Positions 48,076 to 61,610 are shown, numbered from the stretch's first letter. The stretch is 64,000 nt of DNA from Neurospora crassa OR74A (GCF_000182925.2 NC_026502.1:2418001-2482000); one strand, 5' to 3'. Made by a program: numbers and translations. Notes: a model not told the origin generated them from the sequence alone.

Positions 48076-49256
48076 TCATCGATCCCCACCCTCCCCCTTA
48101 ATCTCCTCCTCCAACAACCTCTTGACCACCTCCTGTTCCTCCTTGACAACTTCCTCCCTAACCAGCTGCGTCACATCCCTCCTACTCGTCCCAACACCAT
48201 TACTATTACCACTAGGCCTAGCCAACTCCCCCCTTTCCTGACCATTCAACAGCCAAAGCACCGTCTCACAAAGTTCCCTGATCCCATCTCCCGTCTCACT
48301 CGGATCCGTCCTCGCGCTCCTCAAAGCCGCAGCCCCGCGACGCAATCCCACTTCCCTAGACCAGGGCTGCGTGTCTTTCTTGAAATAGGACTTCCCCGAA
48401 GAGGAGGCGTAGCCGGGGACGTTTACACGAACGGGGAGGCCGGAGGCGGTGGTGGCGAAGCCGGTGTTGGGGTCGACAGGAAGGCCGTTGGGGTTGTTGG
48501 CGGGCGGGAGAGTTTGAGATAGGATGTGGTTGAGGCGAGACTCAAGGTGGGGGTATTTGGATAGAAGGCGGGTGATGTGGTGAGCGTGGGGCAGGAGGAA
48601 GGCTAGGGGGTCGGTGTCGATGGGTTGGGGTTGTTGTTGTTGCTGCTGCTGCTGCTGCTGGGTGTTGGTGGATGGCTTGGGTTGTACCTCGGAAGGAGGG
48701 GGGTGGTTTTCCTTGTGGGACTTGTTGCAAGCTACTGAGCAGCTGTTTGTGATGATGAGTACGCATGTTGGGCCTGAGCAGATAAGGGTTTGTTTTGTGA
48801 AACTTACTACATAAGCGGGCAGCGCGGACACCTGTACTTCCCTGGCTGCGCTTGACAGACACCACATTGCTTCGCTTCCTTCTTGACAGGTTTTGGTGAT
48901 GATTCTGGTTCGTCCCCCGGGCTCGGACGTTTTCGTGATGGCGAAGCCGGCTCTTGATTCACTGTTGGCTCCGCGGCTTGTGCCTCTTGCTGCTGGTCGT
49001 TTGGCTTTCTCATTACGTAAGTCGGCTCTTTCTTTGGTTCTTGCTCGATCTGAGGTTGTATTATGATGTCTGATTGGTCTTTTGAGCTTGGCTGTCCGTT
49101 GACTTGTATAGTATCTTGGTCATTATCCTGGGTGACTGAGGCCTCATCGCGGGCGCCGGCGATGAGCGCCTTCAACTCATCGGCGAACAGTCGCTGGGAC
49201 TCATCCGAGCCCATTTTCGGACCATCTTCGACGGGCTCGGCGCTCATTGCATGCAA
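48076..49256 (-). CDS. HIT-type zinc-finger protein
   Basis: Exons 49256-48808 and 48742-48076; 371 residues, or 368 if the second Met (MSAEPVED) is used. A disordered acidic N-terminus and an NLS-like SRKRPSP lead to a HIT zinc finger at about 131-163. Its ligands are C131, C134, C143, C146, C151, C155, H159 and H163 (CGVCQAQPGKYRCPRCPLM then YCSVACNKSHKENH). The 65-bp intron splits the Tyr codon between the two halves, so the finger exists only after splicing. A run of about 11 Gln follows, encoded by a CAA/CAG repeat near 48631-48660. The C-terminal half has helices such as LAFLLPHAHHITRLLSKYPHL and a charged end. HIT fingers occur in box C/D snoRNP assembly factors (Hit1/ZNHIT3, Bcd1) and chromatin remodelers; a Hit1/ZNHIT3-like role is the best guess. 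Confidence 0.85.
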
Positions 49257-50165
49257 ATGATCTCTTAGAAACGCGCGGCTTTCTCAATCCAATGGGCCGA
49301 GACCTGGCAATATGTCAATGTCGATAGTGAGGAGCGTGGCGCGCAAAAGGTAAGAGGTGACAGTGAGTGAATGCTGAAAAGCTGTATATTTGTATGATGA
49401 CACCGTAAAAGTGAAGCCGTACTCGTTGAGTGGAGGCCAGTTTTAGTTTTGTGGCTGGGATATCTCTGAGTGAAGGGTTTCGGTTTGTGAGGTTGAATTG
49501 AAATTTTCGAAATGGAAATCGTATCAATATCGCCAAAAGTCGCGATCCGCAGTTTTTGCCAAGCGACCAGGGAAATGCCGATAGGGCGACCAGGACGTGA
49601 AGCGAAGGATGTAAGTCGTCGAATATGATTGGCACTCAGCTCCCTCGGTCCAAGCAAAGAAATGCGTTGTCCGTGTGCTGCAAAAAAAAGATGGTGGGAC
49701 TTGGGCAAAACATCAAAACCTATGGATGAAACTGAATAAACTGCACAACGGGTCCTTCGTTCAGTTCCAAAACCAAAGTCCCGCCACAGTCTCTGATCCA
49801 ATCAGCGTGGAGGCTGACAAACCACTCCGTCAAAATTGCAGTCAATTGCCCCAAAGGGGAAGCTATGACGCAAAAAGACGGATCAGTTAGAGCTGAAGGT
49901 GCATAACACTGGACCCCTGGAGCCGGCATGGCAGTGGACGCATATCGGCGCTAATCGCGTTAGCGTTAGCGGCCGCTGACAATTCCATGCCCGGCACGGC
50001 GGCAACATTTCGGAATAGCGGGTATTCTAGTAGTTCTACCAGTAGATGGAATCTGTTTCGGCGTCATTCTTTTTCCCATCCATCTTCCTTTCCCGTCCGA
50101 AGTCGCTGTATTTCTTTCTCTCGGCGGCATTCCGACAAAACACCAACACCACCCCACCACCGACG
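49257..50165. promoter_or_regulatory. Bidirectional promoter region, HIT finger / NFU1
   Basis: This is 909 bp between divergent start codons. The NFU1 frame is open upstream to an ATG at 50046, but the sequence there (Phe/Ser-rich, with CCATCTTCC-type pyrimidine strings) looks like leader. No other gene is seen. Confidence 0.5.
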
Positions 50166-51239
50166 ATGCCACTAAATCGACTATTATTACGAAAAGGCCT
50201 AGTGCCTCTCGTTTCCAAGTCGACCGTGCGACCCGCCGCGACAACCATCCCGTGTCTGCGCCAAGGTGCTGCCGCTTCTGCTCCCGCCAGCACCAGCACC
50301 AGCAGCAGACAAGCGCATACCGGCGCCCGCTCGGCCGCTCGTCCCCGTCTTCAGCAACGGTCATGGGGGGCTCTCAACACCACCCTCGCGCCCCAGCAGC
50401 AGCGCCGTACCATCTTCATCCAGACCGAAAACACGCCTAACCCGGACTCGCTCAAGTTCCTGCCCAACCAAAAGGTCATCCCGGACTCGATCAAGACGCC
50501 CTTCATCGAGTACATGAACGCGCGTAGCACCATTGCGCCGCCGTACCCTTCGCCGCTGGCCGCGCAGCTCATGAACATCGAGGGAGTCACCTCAGTCTTT
50601 TACGGCACCGACTTCATCACGGTGACCAAGTCGGCCGACGCCAACTGGGCGCACATCCGCCCGGAGGTGTTTGCACTCATCACCGAGACCATCACGTCGG
50701 GCCAGACGATTGTCAACGTGGTGGAGCGCAACGAAGGGGAGGAATCGACGCAAGAGTCGGACGAGAAGGATAGCTTGGCGTACGACGAGAACGACAGCGA
50801 GGTGGTGGGCATGATCAAGGAGCTGCTGGAGACAAGGATCCGCCCCGCGATCCAGGAGGACGGTGGTGATATCGAGTTCCGCGGGTTCGAGGATGGAATC
50901 GTCAAGCTCAAGCTGCGCGGAGCATGCCGGACGTGCGACTCGAGCACGGTGACGCTGAAGAACGGAATTGAGGGCATGTTGATGCACTACGTAAGTCTTT
51001 CTTCCTCTGGCCGCTGTCTTTTCTCTCCGGCCTGGTCATGGCTTCAACAAACACGTTGCTGACATGCCAAACAACACCCACAGATTGAGGAAGTCCAAGG
51101 CGTCGAACAGGTACTTGACCCCGAAGAAGACATAGCATTGCAGGAGTTTCAGAAATTCGAGGAGAAGTTGAGGAAGCAAAAGGGCGAAGTCCCTCCCACC
51201 ACCGTAGGGAAGGACTCCTTGGATTCTGTCCCTGGCTAA
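50166..51239 (+). CDS. NFU1: Mitochondrial NifU-like Fe-S protein Nfu1
   Basis: Late-acting Fe-S scaffold or carrier that delivers [4Fe-4S] clusters to mitochondrial enzymes such as lipoate synthase. Exons 50166-50990 and 51084-51239; 326 residues. The first 80 residues are Arg/Ser/Ala-rich without acids and fit a mitochondrial presequence, with cleavage probably near the QQQRRTIFIQ stretch. Nfu N-terminal domain spans about 84-175 (FIQTENTPNPDSLKF, IEGVTSVFYGTDFITV). NifU C-terminal domain spans about 214-290 with RPAIQEDGGDIEF and the cluster-binding CxxC at C254 and C257 in GACRTCDSS. The intron (93 bp, phase 0) precedes IEEVQGVEQVLD. The start at 50166 (A at -3) gives a normal presequence; an in-frame ATG at 50046 would add 40 residues and is less likely. 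Confidence 0.94.
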
Positions 51240-51327
51240 TCCGTTTCTCTTGGGGGGGCCTCACTCACTATCTTTCTTAGATTGAAGAACCGTCCTAGAA
51301 TTCAACCATAAGCTTCTTATGCCATGT

Positions 51328-51352
51328 CCGTACCGTACCGTACCGTACCGTA
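51328..51352. repeat. (CCGTA)5 pentanucleotide repeat
   Basis: Five perfect units about 90 bp after the NFU1 stop codon, probably within its 3' UTR. Confidence 0.9.
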
Positions 51353-54300
51353 TCCTCTACTCTTAAAACGGCTCTCGCCCTCAGATATACCCACCGTTGG
51401 ATATAAACCATACTTGATTCAACCTGGACAGGAGCAGTATACCATAGTACCTCCCCATGTCAACTTGAGCGGATTGAATTTGGTGTCCTTGTTTGTTCCC
51501 TTGACCCTTTCCGATTACAGATCGCCTTCCGTGAAATACAAAGTCGATACGAAATCATGCGGGTAGGGAACCCGCAAGGTCGTACAAGCCACTCGGGGTG
51601 GTATGTGGAGCATGGGATATGATGGGAGAGAATTGGAAGCTTCCCTGCCCCAACCTCAACCATCTGGATCTAAGCGTAAAGGTGCAATCGATGATCGGTA
51701 GGATCAGCCTGTTGACCGGTCAGGGTTCTGGAGGTATCTCGCTGCATGCAGGGTGTCATGCCATATCAAGAATGAACGAAGGGTAGTGGGTGGTCAGGTG
51801 CCGATGATTGCCGACACGGCTGCAAAATGCCACCGATACCTCGTGTCGTATGAGTTGGGGTTATGGCGTTGATGTTGGTTGTGTACTGGGTGGGATGGAT
51901 TTGTGGATGTACGCAGTGAAGTATATATGTGGAGGAATATCGTGAAACAGCTGGTACTCGCCTCTCATGACTTGACAAGGCTTGGGAGCCTCGCAAGTAA
52001 TGTCTCAAAAAGCAGACACTTCTAGACCTAACAACTTGCAAGTCCTCAGTTTCCAGCAGTGTTTTGTTGTCTCGACTCCACATTTACATAGTTCGATCCT
52101 ACCTCGGACGGCACGACGGTTTGTAGAGTCTGGGGAAGTGTGTGGATCATCTACCTACTTCTTCGTACATACTAAGTTGCTCAATAGCGAGTCAGCTTTG
52201 CTGATGGTATCCATAACATGTTCCAAACACCAATCCGTAGCATGGAGTACGTACTCTCGAGATACTGTACCTCTTTCTGGTGGAACCTCCTTACGCTAGT
52301 TGCTCACGTTGTGTGTGTCTAATGATGTCTCCCTTGCCTAGGCTAGGCGCCAGAACGCCTCTCGGTCTGCAGCGAGTTCTGTCTAGGATACTAGGTGTCC
52401 TGCACACCGGGTTGCTGCAGCCGGCTTGTTGCCTTACTGGTCAGATAGTAGAGGGTTGATGAGTCTATACTGGTGCACACGCCTATGTTGTTTGTGTGCT
52501 TTCGTCTTCACCACAAAGATCATCCCATTGTTTCTGATGGAAACTTTCCGAAAAGTGTTTCAGGGTAACTCGGACTCTCGTAAAGAAATCTTACACGGGA
52601 GTTGAGTATGACCTCAACCTCGCTCCATGACGTTCTCATGAAATGATAGTCGAATGTTGTGTTGTGTTTCCATCTGGTAGTGTCCGTTCGTGGCGGATTG
52701 GAGATCGTCGATCTGCGAAAGGGAGGAGGCACGCCAGTCTGCCACCTACCTCCACCTCAGCAATCAGGAATTATGGTGCGGCAAGTGGCCAGAATATGTT
52801 GAACTTGTGGCGTGACAAAGGAGGCAAAGAGACACTCAGATAATATCCGAAGCGATTCTTCGACAAGCTTGCCTCCGTGCGTCCGCTTGTTGGACATGAA
52901 GTTGCCAAGGTTTTAGGGTGACAATCGGAAACGCGAATGACCTCTTTTGCCTTTTCTAGTTGCCTTGTTACTGATCGAGGACGTATTACTGCATAGTTAC
53001 CGGACTTACTATGCTGACTCGCAAATGGGACAGTTCAAACTACCCAAAGCTTTGCCAAAAGAGCCGTGGAACTGGCCTAGGTACCAATGAATGAGACTGC
53101 GGGCGAGGGATGTATAGCAGACTGGCTCGAGACGAAGTGACAAGTTTGATGGCAGATGTGAGAACGCCCTAGGTGAATGGAGATGGGGTGATGAAGACAC
53201 AGGGGTCTTGGAGAGCGTCCCCTCACTCTCCAACTCCCCTGACCATCTATAGTCTAGGGTTGAGGATGCCGGACCGCCCCTTGTCGTACCCGTTGTGCGC
53301 TATGGCCTTTTCCCCAACCTTCAGGGGGGGCACTTAATACCCAACTGTCCGTTCTTTTTGCGGGGCTAGACGCGGGGTACGTAATATTCAACGACGGGTT
53401 CAGCGGGAGATGATGCTCGAGGAGGTGCCCATCACGTCGACGGGGTGGGGCGGGGCCGGTGCTACATTGGGCCCGATTGCCACACGCATCGACCTGCGAT
53501 GTGAGATGCTTGGGAAGCGGAAAGTGTACACTAGAGCTGAGAGGTTCCTCTGTCACCCTGTGTTGACGGGACTCGTTGAGGGCCGGGTTTCAAGCCTCGC
53601 GGTTGCGCTATGTGCAATACATGATGGCCCAGCATGGGTGGATGTCGCTTGCTTTATGTTCATGACACCACGTCTCGGGCTTGAGAACGCTCGCTGTGCA
53701 AGTAAGTAGGACCTACCTCGCTGTTTCATTTAATGCATAAACGTGCGGCGACACTGGCTCAATACTTACCTGTAGTTCCCCGGAATAGCTTCGATTATGG
53801 CTAGTCCTTGTCGCTTACATCAACCTTTAGACTGGGAAGCCATTGTTCATGTGTAGCTCGGTTTCTCTGGCTTCGACTATCTCTGGATGTTGATGATTTC
53901 AGTTTCCCCATTGCACGTGAGGTGGCTGACTGGGCGAAGGTGACAGGCCGCCTCGTTCAGTGTCTTGATTGATGTTATTCTTTGTCCCGAGTTAATTCGA
54001 GAGATGACCCAAAAGTGACGAAAAGTGCAACTTGAGGGGAAGAAGTTGCGGCACATCAAGGTACAGGCCACTTGGTAAGCTGCCCGCTGGCCACAGCTCC
54101 CGTCTCTGCCCCCGCAAGGGTACCGTGTGTCTCACCCTGCACAATGGGGAACTGGGGGACGGAAGATGGACATCCAAGGAAGCCCGCGGGCCTTCATCTG
54201 GAAAACAAGTAAAAAGTGAAAGTTGTCAGAAAATGATGATGGGGAGACGAGCGGGAGTGGATCATGTCAACGAAGGGAGCCAAAGCCATCGCCAGCTCCG

Positions 54301-55119
54301 CCATTCAGAGGGCTGTAGAGGTATGCGCCATGGAGAGCACTGCTTCAAGAAGATGCAGATGCAGTGCCATGAGGTTACATCACATCGATTGCGCAGAAAA
54401 CTTCCATCTTTTCCCCGTTACTGGGCTTTGCGTTGATTCGGTTGGGTGATCTGCGGAGGCGGGATGGGTGGAAACGAACAAGACCTGGAAGTAGGTACCT
54501 AGCTGGGTGCGCCTTCTGTCTCCTGTCTATCGGTGCAGGATCCGGGGAAGGAAGCAAGGGAACGCTGCTCGGTGGACTCCATGATGATTATCGGATTTGA
54601 CTGCTCGATACCAGGTAATTTCCCCATTTGGGCTTGTTACAGTTCGGAAGAATCCCTTGGATATATTTTCCATGCCATCTGAAGACTGTCAATATTCCGA
54701 GGCTCTCTATCCTGCCTCCACAACGGTGATATCGGTGATGGTGGATCATGGAGAGAACCAAGATCGACCCCCAGACGGCCCCGGTTGTTTTTTCTAAACC
54801 AACGGTGCCCGGCCGGGACTTGTGTCTCCACAACCCACAGGGCTGGTCGGGTCCTCAGATGCGGCCCCGCAAAGGAACCGATTGAGGAACATGGGGAAGA
54901 GGGAGATAATCAAGATGGAACCCGGACCATAGAGGTACACACCTACCTCCTAGGCCCGGGCCTCAGCGTGAATGACTTATACCCATGCCGTGATGGTCCA
55001 GGATATCGACCTGACGATCCCCAAATCCGGCATCTGTGCAGATGCCCCGGACTGTGTAGTCGTGAGAATGAAAAACAGAAAGACCATGCCGGTACTCGAT
55101 AAAGTAAGTAGGTGCTGTG

Positions 55120-55120
55120 C

Positions 55121-55194
<74 letters not shown>

Positions 55195-55195
55195 C
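55120..55195. repeat. (CAA)25 microsatellite
   Basis: An uninterrupted array of about 25 CAA units, the longest trinucleotide array in the window, in a non-coding region. It opens artificial poly-Asn, poly-Gln and poly-Thr frames that should not be taken as genes. Confidence 0.95.
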
Positions 55196-57014
55196 CCAAT
55201 TTTGCACTCAGCAAGCCGAACCCCTCTCCACCTCGTTGTCTTTGATGCGAGACGACACGTTAGAGGTATACATTCAGACTCCAATCGGCCTCTTTGTTCA
55301 AGTTCACTGGGCGTTGCCGTCGGGTCCAAGCCTCGAGTTGAGATTGTGTGGCCAGGCTCGCGGGGTTGCGACCTTCCACTTCCAAAGCTCTCCCGAATAG
55401 GACGGGATGTTCGTGAACCCCAGTTGACCGGCGACGGGCACCACGCTACACTCTCCCTCGTGGACTCTCATCACCAGGACACCATCTTCTTCTCGTTTGC
55501 CCCGATGGTCACTCCATTCCCTTCTTGAGCACAAGGTTTTGCCCGTCCGTTGTTGTCCGCTCATGCTTGTCAATCTTTCCGCTTGTCTTGGGTCTTCATG
55601 TATTGGAGTTGGGTAGGGCTGGACTTGAGCTCACCACGCCCGCCTCTCTGTTTCCAACCTATTGCGGTCATTGTTTTGACCTCCCCTCAATCCGTTGACG
55701 ACGCGGACAATGTTGACTCCACACCTGATTTCATGCATGCCAGGGCCCGGGGAACAAAAAGGGGACGGTGCGGGACCTCCATTTAGTGTACACTATTCCT
55801 GGTCCCCCAGGATCCGGCAGATGGCGCCGTGATTGGTCTTTGGACACGGGGAGCGGAAGCGCTGCTTTGTCTTTGCCACGGAGGCCCATATATTGACGGC
55901 ACCAAGCTGGGTTCGGCTAGCCTGGTCCAGGATCCAGCCACTAACAAGCAGCATGTTTCCAGCCTTCCCCGCTCACCCTTCGAAGGCTCGAACCCACACC
56001 TGGTGGTCCATCCTCCGAGCCTCCGTACCATTTTATACCGTTACATGCTATTACATACATAGTACCATGCCAGCATTCTAGTTCTAGGCTGCGAGTCCAG
56101 TGACCACTTGGATCGATTCGCGCTTCGACAGTTTGTCTCTTTTTAGTCCCGCCAGGGCCAGCTCCAGCTCCGGCCTGCAGCTAGCTCCCTTCATCTTCCA
56201 TCTTCCGTCCTCACCCTCCCTCCCTCCAGTTCGCCCTTCCTTCCCTTCCATCTGCTCTTCGCGTCGTCAACCCTTTCCCACCCCGTACTGATCGTCCGCG
56301 GCCGACACGCGCGCGCAACACATCCATCACTCGCCCCCTCTCTCTCAGGCTCGGCTTGTTGAAACCGCTACCCGCTGTAGACTGCGCGCATCAGCTGATC
56401 CTCCGCCCGCCCCGTCCTTTTGGCCCCGAGAGCCGGCTCGTACTTCAAGTTGCGCCGCTTCACTTTCGTCGTCTTAGTTCCGCCGCACCTCCGTCGCACT
56501 TCCGTCGGCGTCTAACCCCTCCTGCCTGCCGAGCTTAAATGCGGGCTCGCCACTTGAACAACTAGAAACTTTAGTCTGTCCTCTTTGTCACCAACGCCAA
56601 CCGTCCTGCGTCTTCCACACCTGTCGAGTCCTGGTGTTTTTCGAGCGTCCACCTCCTCATCATCCTGTCGCCAGTTCCAACCTAATCATCTAGTTACACG
56701 TCCTGACTACGGTCGGTTGTGACTTTCCAAGCTGCTCTCAGTCCGATCGTCGCACACAAGAACCTACTGGCTCCTTCATTGGGTCCTCTGCGGTCTGTTC
56801 AACCCGCGTGAGGCGCAGATCGGTGCCCGCTACAGCACGTATTGGCCGCTCCAGGATTCTAGTGTGGACGCCCGCCAAATCATCCGTCAGACGTTAGGGT
56901 TGTTTAGGGAGCCAGGCATCCCGTTTCTTATGACAGGTTTCTCGAAAGAGCTCAGAAAAGTTCTAGGATCCTACATCCTGTTTCATTATCACCGTGCGGG
57001 CTTCAACCGGCAAC

Positions 57015-57193
57015 GTATGTCTCCCAGACTCGTCATACTCATTCCAACACTTCCCTGAATTCCTTTTCCTTCCCGAAGACTCCAATAAACTTGTTCGACC
57101 CTGACTGCCAAGGCGTTGCAAGCGTCCTTTGTTCTCCTTGTGTCGGGGCCGCGGCAGTACTTCGTGCCAAATAAGCTAACAGTATGCTCGCAG
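57015..57193 (+). other. Probable 5'-UTR intron of the PSP1-domain gene
   Basis: Donor GTATGT at 57015, CTAAC branch site at 57176-57180 and acceptor ending CTCGCAG at 57193. It lies 242 bp before the ATG at 57436 in a pyrimidine-rich leader. Confidence 0.4.
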
Positions 57194-57435
57194 AACTGTA
57201 CTGTAGTTCTTCGCACCATCTTCCATCGACCAGTTGACGCTCGATTCCCTATACTATCCCTCTCGAGTACATCAAGGCCATCACAACAACTCCCACGTGT
57301 CTGTGGCTTGCCAGATAGCGGGTGGGGTGTATAACCATATCTGGTCAAGAAGCGTTGGCTTCCCGAAGAGGCATATCTGTTTCATCACAAGAGAGTCAAG
57401 CTTGACGACGCAGCCTCCTAGGCTGACCCTCCACC

Positions 57436-60243
57436 ATGAGTTCTGGCACAGGTAAGCCTGCTCTACAGGCAAAGACAGGGCAGGGCAACTTTGCCGCGGG
57501 CATGCCCAGCACGCAGGCGATACTGCTGGACAAGCTGAACCGTGGCTCGACTCCTGACTCCGAAGCCTTGGCGAGCTCAGACGACGAAGTTGACCCACTT
57601 CGTCAAGAACCTCCGCCTACCTCAACACAAGCTCCCAAGCAACCTGTCCGCCGGGCATCATGGCTGAATGATACGTCTCAACCACCACCGCCGCCCCGCC
57701 AGCGGAAAGAATCGTTTGCGAGCACCTCCATGTCTCCTACAACTTCCCACCCCAGCACGCCAGCTGTAGATTCTGGGGTCGGTGCCTGGGGCACCCATCC
57801 GGCTGCTTCTGCAGTCCATGGCCGATCCCATGCTGGACCTAGTCCATTCAGTACTACATGGGGCGCAGGAATCTGGACAAACGAGAGGAATAACCCTCCC
57901 TCTCGTTTAGCAGAGGTCTTGCCTTCGCCAACATCTGGCATACCGCCTGGCAGCTCGGGCGGCTCGTTTTTTGATAACGCGCTAGCTCAACAATCGGTTG
58001 GCTCCAGAGATACAGTCCCAAACCCTCAAATTCCGTTCCCGATTCCTCTCCATCCTACGCCCAAAACCTATCGATCACAGTCGTACTCCGTTGGGCAGCT
58101 TGACCCAGAAACATCTCTTCCTTCTGTTGCTACATCCGCGGTTCTGGGCGGTCGTTCGCGTCCGTTAGGCCATCCCGGCTTGCAGCATCGTCCTTCTCGG
58201 CCTAGTATGTTGAGTGAGATGGCAAATGATGGCTCCATGCTTGGAAAAGTAAATGAAGACGATGACGATGATAGTACTGGCTCTCTCCAGGGGGCCAGTC
58301 AGCAGCAGTCCGCTGAAGCGAAAGCTATCGAGTCGTTGATGCGCGAGAATGCCATCCTGCGCCAGCAGAATCAGTATCAAAGTTCGCGTTTGAGACCTCG
58401 GGCATCTACCTCGAGTGTGTTTGGGTTAGGAAACGCGTACCTCCAGGAAGCTGTTCCCGAAGAGTCAGATTTTGCTGTTGATGAACTTGATGAGGCGAAC
58501 GATGGGTCTGACATCGGCAGGAGGAATCTGGCCAGACGGATGAGCGAGTTTGGTGTAGGCCCGTATCGCACCCCTTATATGGCGGATCATAGGAAAGTTG
58601 ATAACACCAACCTAAAGAGGGCCCTCTGGCAAACATCTCTCGGGTTCGGGGGACTGGGAGATATTCCGCAGAGCAGACGGCACTCGTTTGCTGATGTGCC
58701 AGTCCGGCAGAACTCCATTGCTTCTATTGGGGAAGGGATCGCACCACACGAAATCGGCCCTCATGATTCTGCGCCTGACTACGCTTCTCCCGGTTATTCT
58801 GATGCTATGGCACTGGCCAATGCTGCTCAAGGTACGATAAAACAGTCCATCTCTCATCAGTCTCCTTCTCAAACACTAACGTCTTCCAAAGTACAAAACT
58901 ACTTTACGGGAGGTTCATCGCATGCCCTTGCCCAGTCAGCCTATGGAAATCAGTTTCCGTCGCCATACTCTATGCTTCCCAACGCGTACGCCAACAGGCC
59001 CAACTCACCGCATCGTAACATGTACGGTGCAGCACAGCCGCGACATGACCAGCCCCTCTACATTGTTCTTTTCAAGTGTGCCAGGGCCGATGTCTTCTAT
59101 ATCCAGGAAGGCACAGGGCTTACTGTGAAACCTGGCGACTTGGTCATAGTGGAAGCTGACCGTGGCACGGATCTCGGCACTGTCGCCAAGGATAACGTTG
59201 ACTGGAAGACAGCAAAGGAACTGAAGGAGCACTATGCCGAGGAGCAATATAGATGGCTCATGATGTACTCCCAGAACGCAGGAATGGCCCAAGATGGTGT
59301 TGGTGCTGGCCTTATGGCGGCCTCAAACCTGCAAGGAAGTGCCGTTGGCGGCATGGGGCCCGCCGGTCAACACCACATCCAGGAGCCTAGTTCAGGAGAA
59401 TTGAAACCGAAATTAATCAAGAGGCTGGCGCAGGCTCACGAGATTCACGCTCTGAGAGAGAAGGAGGGAAATGAGGCCAAGGCCAAGCGAGTGTGCATGC
59501 AAAAGGTCAAGGAGCATGGCTTGAACATGGAGATTTTGGATGCCGAGTTCCAGATGTAAGTCATACGTGGAAATGCGTGCTTTTCCATCATTCACTAACT
59601 CTACGCTAGGGACTGGAAGAAACTGACCTTCTACTACTTCGCCGACTCCTACATCAACTTCAATTCTCTGGTTACCGATCTCTTCAAGATTTACAAAACT
59701 CGGATCTGGATGTCAGCTATCAACCCCGCCTCTTTTGCGAGCCCTACCCTTGGCTTACAGGCGCCTAGCGGAATTGGCCCCGGAGCTGTCGGTGTCAGCC
59801 GCGCCTCTGCAGCAACAGAACGCCGTCAAAACACGCAGCAACAGGACCAACAAAGCGTTTACACTGCTGCTGGTCAGACGGGGCGGAACATCCAAGGGGG
59901 GTTCCCAGGCGCCTTCACCCCTGACCGAGCAATGGTACCAGGATCTGGCTACTCTTTACAAACTTATCCCTGGAATTCTTACGTTCCGTTCGGGGCCGCT
60001 TCGAGGCCCGGACCCGGACCCGGACTCGGAGGACTGTCATACGCTGTGCCCGGTATGATGCCGAATTCCGATACCTACACAGCCGGTGGTTTCCCACCGG
60101 CGGTAGACTACTCTGCACGATCCCGATTTCCAACACCCCAGGCAACCTCTGGGCAGCACGAACAGATAGGCTCTGCACAAGGGGCACAGGCAGACTGGGC
60201 AACGGCGTTCCAAGGCCTTTCTCTCAAATCGAACCCCCGTTGA
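57436..60243 (+). CDS. PSP1 C-terminal-domain protein
   Basis: Exons 57436-59555 and 59610-60243 with a 54-bp intron; 917 residues. About 540 N-terminal residues are disordered (Ser/Pro/Gln-rich), with a short coiled segment (AIESLMRENAILRQQNQYQ) near 295-315 and a basic phospho-site-like SRRHSFADVP. The PSP1 domain runs from about 540 to 745: PLYIVLFKCARADVFYIQEG, KPGDLVIVEADRGTDLGTV, then after a loop LIKRLAQAHEIHALREKE, and across the splice AEFQMDWKKLTFYYFADSYINF. The domain also occurs in yeast Psp1 and in bacterial YaaT/RicT; its molecular role in fungi is poorly defined. The C-terminus is Gly/Pro-rich. The ATG has a CACC context. An apparent GTAAGC 15 bp after the ATG is probably not used, because the nearest acceptor would make a 16-bp intron. 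Confidence 0.88.
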
Positions 60244-61610
60244 TACCTCTTCATGTTATCTCTGGCCCTTCTTATTCAGGTTTGGGACGGTTCGCATCGC
60301 CGTGGTTAAACATCGAACATGGGAGCCACTCTAACCAAGGGAACTGATACACGAGATCTGGGGACAACACATTGAAGTGGTTGCAGGTGGACCATATGTT
60401 CACCAGTACAAAATCATGGAATTCGTCAAATTGCACTACTCCAGTCAGTCATCTCGTTGAGTGCGTTGACTGTTGTTGATCGTTTAGGATGACAACCCAG
60501 GCCAAAGACTGATATACGACCATCTTTTATTCTTGCACGGACGGAGTTGAAACAAAATAATAGACAGACAGACAGAAAGAAAGTAAGACGGCAGACAGAC
60601 AAACACGAACGAGACATTGTATGGGATCGGAAGTTTCAATTCTACTTATATCACGACATGACCAAGATAATACTTTGCTTCAGGGGGATCGCAGACGAAG
60701 ATGGCTGAGGTACTACTTTCGTACATTCACTTGTTTCTTGTTCATTTCACACCCATTCATCACCATCTCGTCTTCACGACGGGGCACAGAACCTGCCGCC
60801 ATGCCTGTGTTATGATAGTTGCCTCCAGGGGTCCCATCATTCAATTGATGCAGCGGCACGAAATTGATGGCAGCCATAGACACGCAAAAGAAGAAAAAAA
60901 AAAGATTAAGAAGAAGAAGATGAAGAAGAAAGACAGAGACACAAGAACGAGCACCAAAGGGGGCATCAAAGAGACCAGCGTTGCAACGGCTTTTCCATTC
61001 CGGGGCAGACGAGATATTATAGGGTGTAATCTGTTTAATACAACAGAGCGGAACTTTGTTGTATAGGATAAAGCGCATGTTATGGATACAGACGGCTTAT
61101 AGCAACGACTAGGTACTTTTTCCTGTTAGTTTAGTTCGTAAATTTTGCAAGTACTCGTTCGATTCTGCTCTTCACTATTACCCTTGTCCTTTGGTGAAGA
61201 TCATTCAGTGGTATGCCGAGAATTGCTAAGTATGGTGACAGGTTTCGTTTTCAGAAAATTGCATGGGTATCTACTGATGTTGTCGGCGTATCGGACGAGC
61301 AGAATATGTGTTTACTGCGTAAATGTTGTGTTTCGATGTTCAGTGGCCACATTGTGCCTTCCCCAGATGACAATGGTAAACTTCCACCTTTATGGACAAG
61401 GAAGGAGCGAAGGATGGACAGAGACAAGCCCCATCAAGGCCACCAAAGCGAAGTGTGACCCAGGATCGAAATTCTCCTCCATTTTTTTCCGGTGGAATCT
61501 TGTGAGAAGTGTGCGTTCTGCCAAAGAGCGCGTTTGATGTTCTGTTCCTGTCGGCCGCTCACTTTCCAATCCGTCTTCAACACCATCAAGACCCATCGAT
61601 CCTCATAGAC
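60244..61610. other. Intergenic region
   Basis: 3' flank of the PSP1-domain gene and promoter of the next gene. It contains a CAGA/GAAA tetranucleotide-rich tract at about 60562-60602 and an A/G-rich stretch near 60890-60935. No gene is supported. Confidence 0.55.

Larger units (their letters stand above)
51240..57014. other. Gene-poor 5.8-kb intergenic region
   Basis: Contains a CCGTA pentamer array (51328-51352) just after NFU1 and a CAA array (55120-55195). The part after about 56100 is strongly pyrimidine-rich on the plus strand and probably holds the promoter and leader of the PSP1-domain gene. I find no supported gene, though several overlapping short frames exist. Confidence 0.5.

Noticed and set aside
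54943-55528. Long frames with poly-Asn, poly-Gln, poly-Thr or poly-Cys on both strands
   Set aside because: They are produced by the (CAA)25 array and have no ordered sequence or start context around them.
57451-57466. Intron right after the PSP1-gene ATG (GTAAGC to CTACAG)
   Set aside because: It would be 16 bp, below any workable intron size, and the frame is open without it.
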